Source: Dermacentor variabilis | Lineage: Eukaryota > Arthropoda > Arachnida > Ixodida > Ixodidae | Assembly (NCBI RefSeq): GCF_050947875.1 | Contig: NC_134568.1 | Coordinates: 259,543,115-259,607,114 of the forward strand | Reading direction: 5' to 3' | Length of the DNA: 64,000 nucleotides | In this document: positions 58,281 through 64,000 of the stretch, piece after piece | How the letters are laid out: each line of letters opens with the position of its first letter | Numbering within the stretch: the stretch's first letter is position 1 | Made by a program: the position numbers and the translations under genes | The notes under the pieces: model-generated | Databases searched by the model: none | Seen by the model: only the letters and a program-made list of their open reading frames with translations | What the model was told of the DNA's origin: nothing

Positions 58281-58473
58281 GGCCAGCCATCCGGCGAGGC
58301 CTTCATACAGATGGACTCGGAGGACTCGGCTTTCCTCGCGGCCCTCCAGCGCCACCACCGCTACATCATGGGCAAGAAGCCGCGCTACATCGAGGTTTTC
58401 CAGTGTTCCATCGACGACATGAATTTGGTGCTCACCGGGGGAATCCCAGTACAAAGGCCCTTGCTGTCTCCAG
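58281..58473 (+). CDS. fusilli (ESRP): ESRP/fusilli exon (8 of 9): second half of RRM3
   Basis: The exon starts after TTCACCTCCAG and ends at GTGAGC (58474), phase 0 in and phase 1 out. It reads [20 protein letters not shown], then a His-rich [13 protein letters not shown], then [27 protein letters not shown] is the RNP1-like strand of RRM3, and RYIEVFQCS with MNLVL is the family's RRM3 end. A second AG (58256-58257, after TTTGC) lies 23 bases upstream of the acceptor; its use would shift the frame. Downstream codons ([10 protein letters not shown]) enter the variable C-terminal region. Confidence 0.97.
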
Positions 58474-58753
58474 GTGAGCCCTCGGACGCGCCCCTCCCCG
58501 CGCATTCTGTGGGAGCACGCGCGCTTGCTAGACGACGGCGACTCCGAGGCCCGCGTGCACTTTGTGTCCAGCCCTCGGAACAGCCACTGCAGCCTCGCCG
58601 TACTGCTCCGTTTTCTTTTCGCGCCTGAACGACCGTCCGCGCTCAATTAGTTTTTTTGGCCCGCTGTCATAACTGGGCAGCGCGCATTCTCCGGCTACGT
58701 GTAGCGTACGAGCATACGAGGGAAAGGCGACTGCGTCACCTTGCTGGGGCAGT

Positions 58754-58756
<3 letters not shown>

Positions 58757-58851
<95 letters not shown>

Positions 58852-58856
58852 ATATT
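58757..58856. repeat. (TA)n microsatellite
   Basis: About 100 bases of TA repeat with one interruption near 58838. It lies 280 bases after exon 8. Confidence 0.97.
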
Positions 58857-58985
58857 CCATGCTTGAACAGATATTCGGCTCAAGGCCGATACGCTTGAGA
58901 GGGTTAATGTGAGGCGTCGTTCACAATACACGCCGCGTCGGCTTGGCTGCGGGAATATTTGCCATATAGCTTGCCTACGTAATAC

Positions 58986-59150
58986 CGGTGTCACGCTGCC
59001 ATTTTCGATCCCTATCGAGCCCGATCTGGATCGAAATTCTCGACCGCCATGGGCTTCCTCCCGCGGCTTGCGCGAAGGAGCCAATCGCGACCGAGAAATT
59101 CGATCTCGATCTGGCTCGATAGCGATCGAAAGCGTGCCAGTGGCACCCCT
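58986..59150. mobile_element. 165-bp inverted-repeat (MITE-like) element rich in GATCGA words
   Basis: The left arm (GGTGTCACGCTGCCATTTTC, GATCCCTATCGAGCCCGATC, ATCGAAATTCTCG) is matched in reverse by the right arm (CGAGAAATTCGATC, GATCTGGCTCGATAGCGATC, AAAGCGTGCCAGTGGCACCC). Arms are about 60-65 bases with several mismatches and enclose a GC-rich centre. No coding capacity. Confidence 0.85.
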
Positions 59151-59204
59151 ATAAATAAGAATTACGTGAAGTGTTACAAAAATATCATAATCGAGAAGAA
59201 CGGG

Positions 59205-59530
59205 GGTTAACCGAGGGGCCCGATTTTTATGGACGTTCCCCATCCGCCGCCAAGTTTTGTGAGTGGTGGCGCTGGCTAATACTCCCAGGGTTCTAGTAAT
59301 GAGCCATAAATAGCCAAGAAAGTGGATGGGAAAGCGGCGCCGCGGTAACTCAATTGGTTGAGCATCGCACACGTAATGCGGAGACGTGAGATCGTTCCCC
59401 ACCTGCGGCAAGTTTTTTTCATCCGCTTTCATTTCCATTAATTTATCGTTTCTTTAATTTAATTAGTAAGTACAAGCATTTCTCCTATGCTTTCCTTGGT
59501 GTCATTGTTTGTTGGTTCAAATATCATGAA
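59205..59530 (+). mobile_element. tRNA-derived SINE (second family)
   Basis: This copy shows the left part (CCGAGGGGCCCGATTTTTAT, GGTGGCGCTGGCTAATACTC), the head (GCGCCGCGGTAACTCAATTG, GAGACGTGAGATCGTTCCCC) and the A/T-rich end (TTTCATTTCCATTAATTTAT through CTTGGTGTCATTGTTTGTTG). It is the most complete copy in + orientation in the window. Confidence 0.82.
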
Positions 59531-60458
59531 GCAATTCCGCGTTCTACTTTTTCTTGCGAGTTCTTTTTCTTGGAAGTCGCGAGCTCATGCATAGCTTAGC
59601 TGCTTAAAATCTACTCGTAGATTCTGCTCACGCGCGACTTGTCATTTTTCCTAGCGAAAAGCCAACTTGTCATAGCAGCAGTGTTTCACAGCAGGGATGC
59701 GTAAAGAATGACATGCATGGTCCGTAATGAAGCAGCGCGAATAGAGCCTTGTCGGTTGAAGGGTGCAGTCGAACATAAATATGAATGGACTGAAAATGAA
59801 ATATATGCTTGCCTGTTCAATTAAAGCTACTATAATTCTAGTGCATCGTGTCGGGAATCCCTTGCCTATACTGATCCGCTGGGAGTCAACGAAGTGTCCG
59901 TGTTCTTTTGCGCGTTGTGTGTCACCGACAACGAATGAAGCGTAATAATGCGAGTGCGCTACCTTCAGTGCATTCTGCGTCGTGGTGACGTGTAGAACCG
60001 TTGTCAGAAGAGCCCATCTGCAGAACGTTCCAATAAGCGTCTGGCCGAATGTCACGGCGAGTCGCCGAAGTAGGTGTACTGACTCCCAAGCGCCTCTAAG
60101 CTGTATTGGGTACGACCAGCTCTCGTCTTCGCTTCCCTACGCCTTTGGAGCGTTGGGGACGCAGTGCAGAGGACCCGGTGCACGGCACGGACTGAGCTCT
60201 CTGGTTGACACTCCGAACGGGCTCTAAAACTGTTGGCGATGGGTGTACGTGTTTCGGGAACTGGTAGCACATGAACCCCTCACACTTCACACGGATCTGC
60301 CCTCGAGTGAACGGTTTCCCAGCACGTCGTCGCACGGCGCAGAATGCACCATGAGCCCGCGCGCGGTTTCATTTGTTGCCGGCTGCACAGCTGTGTATAT
60401 GCACGCATGCATGCTTGTGGTGTGCGCGCGTCACCTTGATCTGCGACCGCTCTGGGGC

Positions 60459-60482
60459 GTGTGTGTGTGTGTGTGTGTGCAG
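60459..60482 (+). promoter_or_regulatory. GT-repeat 3' splice site of ESRP exon 9
   Basis: Ten GT units plus a G (60459-60479) run directly into the acceptor CAG (60480-60482), with no ordinary pyrimidine tract. GU repeats are bound by TDP-43 and CELF-type proteins, and ESRP proteins prefer GU-rich words, so this acceptor may be length-sensitive or autoregulated. The position is observed; regulation is inference. Confidence 0.7.
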
Positions 60483-60766
60483 CGGCGGCCGCGGCTGCGG
60501 GCGCGATGCTGCCGCCTGCGCCGTACGGCGCCTACCCGTACGTGCAGCCCCCGGCGCCCGTGCTGCCGGCGGCCACCATGACGACGCTGGCGCCGCGGGT
60601 GTCCACCTACTACCCGCCCATCTTCTACTGGTCCTACCCGAGTCCCCCGGTGTCCCCAACCACGTACTACCCCCACTCGGCAGGCCCCACCATGGTAATT
60701 TTGCGCGGCCTGCCGTATAGCTCCACGCCCCAGGACATTCTAACCTTCTTCCAGGGCTTTCCAGAG
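60483..60766 (+). CDS. fusilli (ESRP): ESRP/fusilli exon (9 of 9): Ala/Pro/Tyr-rich C-terminal region and start of the last RRM-like unit
   Basis: The acceptor CAG (60480-60482) directly follows a GT repeat. Phase 1 entry gives a run of Ala (residues 1-6), then MLPPAPYGAYPYVQPPAPV, a Tyr/Pro-rich stretch (STYYPPIFYWSYPSPPVSP, then TTYYPHSAGP) and finally VILRGLPYSSTPQDILTFFQ. The Tyr/Pro stretch parallels the vertebrate YYPSPPGSP segment. The last block is the beta-1/alpha-1 half of the degenerate fourth RRM-like unit. I end the exon at 60766 (GAG then GTCAGG), phase 0. That donor is non-ideal, so the 3' border is less certain than the rest. The completing exon was not found in the remaining 3.2 kb. 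Confidence 0.92.
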
Positions 60767-63700
60767 GTCAGGGCTTTTTCTTTCTTTTTCTCTTGGCTCA
60801 GCCGCGGGACACGGTGCCCCAGCACTCTTGAGCGCACGCTCCCCGCTGGTAGCGTCGGGGGGCTGTCCCCCCGTGTGCCTGGACGTGGCAGCGGCCCTGA
60901 TCGTGTTGCGTGGCACCGTGCATTCAGTATAAAAGAAAAGTGCTGCGGCGGCGCTTTAGCATCGTGCCGGGCGGCGTGTCCCGTTGGCGTGAATGTGTGT
61001 GCATTGGTTTGTCGGAACGTGGGGGATGCTGGTGTGCGGGCTGTTTGTTCATTTTTTTTTTCTTTATATCTTCCTACTAATCTCGGCTGTATTAACGCTT
61101 CGTGTGTGGAATTGTGGCTGCTACCGACTGTTGGCTGGTGTATGTTGCTAATGCGGCCGCGGCCTGGAGGGGCACTCGCGCAGTGGCACGGGGTGTGTGG
61201 AAGAGCATGCGTACACGCGACCTTGGGTCTTTTTTCCCCATCTTCCTCTCTTCCTCTGCAAAGCGGCCCGCCAGTGGCGATGTGGTGCCGCCGGCACGAT
61301 CTTGCGTCGTGCCTGTTCAACGCTAAGGATTCACAAGCAGACTTTGCTACCGCGTTTCTGCAACCTTAACATTATTTTCGCCGGCGATCGTCTATTCTTC
61401 ACTTTTACTTTCGCGCTACTAGCGAATGTGTATAGTGTATGAAGCCTAAAATTTAACTCTGGGAGACTTCGTTCGTAACGCGGGTGTGCCTCGTAACAAG
61501 TCCTTCGCGTCCGAGGTTGTTGAGTGGGCCATCGAAACATCAGCAGCTCGGATTCGGTATACATTTCGTTACCGGCGTATCAATGTTGTCCGAGAAGGTG
61601 TCCTACCCGAAGGTCTCGATAACAGTGGCATAGCGGCCCTTAATTATTGCTAGACTGTGAGTGGGTAAAACCGTCGGTACGCCCTTAAAATGTCACGTTT
61701 GTAGTGCTCTTAGTGCTCGACAATTGCGTATATGGCTATAGTATACCTAGACGTAAACGTTCATACGTGCTGACATATCGAAACCTGCTGGAAGCTAACC
61801 AAGAAGTTCGAAACGAAAATTAAAGATTATGACGCCTTGAATCCACCATTGATAAATGTTCCTGGCTCGAGCACTTACTAGTGCAAGTAATATGTGTGTG
61901 CATATGTAGTATTGAAATGTACCGTGCATGTGCGTTGAAATAGCTTTGCATCCTGTCGGACCACCTCGCAGATTACTGGCAGGTTAGTGCTGAGCCGACA
62001 CCAGTGGGGATGTTGTACATTTCACCGATGCTTATTTAAAGGCTACTCCTAGCCATAGTCTACAGGGCAGGGTATGCCATCGAATCAACGGAGTCCAGGT
62101 GGGGTGCGAAGGCGGAGTCCAGGAGGTGCGTTCCGCCTCGTGTCAGCTCGCCAAATATTCTCGGCTCATCTAACTATGACAATGGCTTAAATTCCAGTGT
62201 ACAATTACGTAGAGTTATTAGTAATGATGGTCTTGAAATCAGTGGCATCAATAATGCAAGCGATGTAGGCGGGAAGGTAGTTCCAGTCCGTGCTTGTTGT
62301 GGAGTCATGGGAGTTGAAATGCAATTTAGTGTGGCAGCTGGACAGTCCAACTTTGAACACGTGGTCATTGCGGGACAAAATATGAGACGGTGGTGAAAAA
62401 GAGCCAAGTGGAACAGTATTCAAGTTAGGTTCCTTATAAAAGAAACAGAAGTGAGAAATTCTACGACGAAGTAAAATATCGGACATGTCAAGAGATGATT
62501 TCATTAAAGTAACATTGGCTCGGGGCTAACTTGATAAAATGAAACGTATAGAACAGTATTGAATTGTTTTGCAGCAAATTTTGAGAGAATTAACACGAGG
62601 ATCCCAGATGGTGGACGCGTATTCAAGCGTGGAAGTCACTAACTTTGCATAAAATAAGAGCTTCCGGCTAGTTTACGTACTTAGTGAAAAAGAAAAAGAT
62701 AGTCACTGCAGTGGAAACACACACATGGAGTTGTGCAACAATATTGACTCCCTTTACGTTTGAGATGTGCAGCCCAGGATAGTGTGCAATAATGCTTGAT
62801 CAAAATTCATAAAGAGGGGATTTGCTAACTTTCTATCCTGCTATTTTTTTTTTTTTTTAGCGGTTACAACACGAGGCGAAATGGTTGCTCGTAAGGTCAC
62901 AATCACTGTACATATAGCTGGACATTTTCGTCACTTGGAGGCTCGATGGCACACTAATTAAAGAATGGGATTAGATTATCTACTTTTATTTTCGGATTCC
63001 TGCTTTGTAGTGAACCGGCACCGAAAGTCAAGCAAAAGATCTGTACACAATCTGGCAGCATACTTTTTACGTGTCGCGCATGTGACGCAGCTGCGTCGTC
63101 TCAGCGATGTAGCTGCTTCGCTCATCTCGCGAAATGCTAAGGGCTCTGACCTTCTTAAAAATGCCCTGAGTTATACCCCTACGGCGCTATTCGAAAAAAC
63201 AGGTCACTGTTTCTACTGCTAATACATTTGTCATTTGCATGATTGTAACAACATGCAGTAATAAGCGCCAATGTCTCTAGAGGTCACCACTCTATATTTA
63301 AAGAGCTAGTTACGTACTGTCATGGTGATTATCGTCCCATTCTAATGTTCACAGCTCCTGTCGATGACATCGCAAACTCACAAGGGTTACACGCGTCAAG
63401 AATGTCAAGGGACTTAACTGGAAGCTTGCAAACCTCAGTGTACTTGATGCACCCACAAGAACTTGGAGTACAGAACAGCCAATGAATAACCAATAGCAGT
63501 GAAGCCGCTCTGTAAGTGCTTTATTAGTGGGCGGAGAATGAGTGAATTCGCGCTCGCTGCGACAAGAGGACAAGGTATTGTGCCACCGTTCGCGTCCTCT
63601 TCGCGCTGCGGTCGGTCTTTAAAATACGACCAGGTTCTGTGTCAACAGCCGCGCGACAATCACCGCCGTTAACTCTTCGCTTCCATTCGTGGGAAGCATG

Positions 63701-64000
63701 TCGGGAGCTTCGCTGCATCGCGCAGAATGTTTAGGCCGTTATGTCTTCGAAGCCAATCAGAGACCCAACGCTGCGCTGTCGCACTGCGACGAACATCGAC
63801 GGGCATATCGTTAAGCGCGGTACGTGGCATGCTACACCTTCTCAGAAAATTTGTCGACCTTGAATCAGTAGTTCGTGCTTGCTCACCGCCCGTATACGCT
63901 ATGCACCAACTCTATCGACCCTTCGATAACGGTTTAGTTTGACGCAACCTGCAGCCCAGCGCCAAGATTTAGCTCTGTGCTATAGCGACGACGATGCAGA
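60767..64000. other. Intronic sequence right of the last visible exon
   Basis: The second half of the last RRM-like unit should follow, but no frame here shows it, so it probably lies beyond the window. A minus-strand CR1-like fragment sits at 62190-62680. Near 62075-62125 the word GGAGTCCAGG occurs twice in a short repeat. The stretches 60770-62150 and 62850-64000 hold nothing else that I recognise. Confidence 0.7.
62190..62680 (-). mobile_element. CR1-like LINE fragment (reverse transcriptase C-terminus)
   Basis: The minus strand from about 62650 downward gives LEYASTIWDPR, then after breaks LLRRRISHFCFFYKEPNLN, PSHILSRNDHVFKVG, and TTSTDWNYLPAYI. The pattern (LEYAS.IWDP, later R..H and a W-N-LP end) matches the fragment at 42062-42735. 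Both ends are truncated and stops are present. Confidence 0.75.

Larger units (their letters stand above)
58474..60482. other. Intron 8 (2.0 kb)
   Basis: It holds a TA array, a 165-bp inverted-repeat element, a tRNA-derived SINE and the GT run that touches the exon-9 acceptor. The stretch 59540-60440 shows no coding signal or element that I can name. Confidence 0.85.
614..60766 (+). other. fusilli (ESRP): ESRP/fusilli gene, internal part (nine exons)
   Basis: This is the locus-level entry for a fusilli/ESRP-type splicing regulator. Nine exons on the + strand sum to 217+55+111+176+95+243+237+193+284 = 1611 nt, exactly 537 codons. Each donor phase equals the next acceptor phase (1, 2, 2, 1, 0, 0, 0, 1, ending at 0). 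The predicted protein carries the N-terminal RNase H-like tail, three RRMs and a Pro/Tyr-rich C-terminal part in the family's usual order. ESRP proteins bind GU-rich motifs in pre-mRNA and control cassette exons in epithelial cells; this role is family knowledge, not visible here. Both gene ends are outside the window. Introns range from 0.9 to 17.6 kb. An undetected small exon between exons 1 and 2 remains possible. Confidence 0.95.

Overview
This window looks like nuclear DNA of a hard tick (Ixodidae, probably a metastriate). The coding signal is thin and split into short exons with GT/AG borders. The introns run to many kilobases and carry tRNA-derived SINEs that I recognise as the tick Ruka family, plus decayed LINE fragments, foldback elements and many microsatellites. 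I see no bacterial, viral or organellar gene.

One gene explains nearly all the coding signal. On the + strand, nine exons (614-830, 15157-15211, 20781-20891, 38514-38689, 42975-43069, 43953-44195, 56124-56360, 58281-58473, 60483-60766) join into one open frame of 1611 nt (537 codons). Splice phases agree at every junction. The product is the tick orthologue of Drosophila fusilli and vertebrate ESRP1/ESRP2, an epithelial splicing regulator. The first two exons give the end of the N-terminal RNase H-like region. RRM1 is split over exons 3-4, RRM2 over exons 5-6 and RRM3 over exons 7-8. Exon 9 is an Ala/Pro/Tyr-rich C-terminal region ending in the first half of another RRM-like unit. The start codon and more N-terminal exons lie left of base 1; the last exon(s) and the 3' UTR lie right of base 64000.

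Region by region: 1-613 is intron with no exon seen. Intron 1 (831-15156) has a LINE 3' end, GC-rich blocks, a purine-rich minisatellite and a Ruka copy. Intron 2 (15212-20780) has a head-to-head SINE pair, a 75-bp near-perfect palindrome, another LINE 3' end and a tRNA-like sequence. Intron 3 (20892-38513) has a decayed copy of exon 3, a dinucleotide array, a 5'-truncated LINE on the minus strand (about 26605-23120), a Ruka copy, a diverged tandem duplication and a GC-rich block with a strong orphan donor. Intron 4 (38690-42974) is packed with hairpins, three Ruka copies and a CR1-like reverse transcriptase fragment. Intron 6 (44196-56123) has foldback elements, a Ruka copy and a GC-rich island at about 51850-53340. 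Introns 7-8 and the right end add a 165-bp inverted-repeat element, a long TA array and another CR1-like fragment.

Points most worth a second look: the decayed exon-3 duplicate at 21403-21503, which could act as a poison exon; the GT repeat running straight into the exon-9 acceptor; the (GA)18 just upstream of the exon-4 acceptor; the 37-bp-arm palindrome at 18404-18478; and the intronic GC-rich islands that could be alternative promoters.
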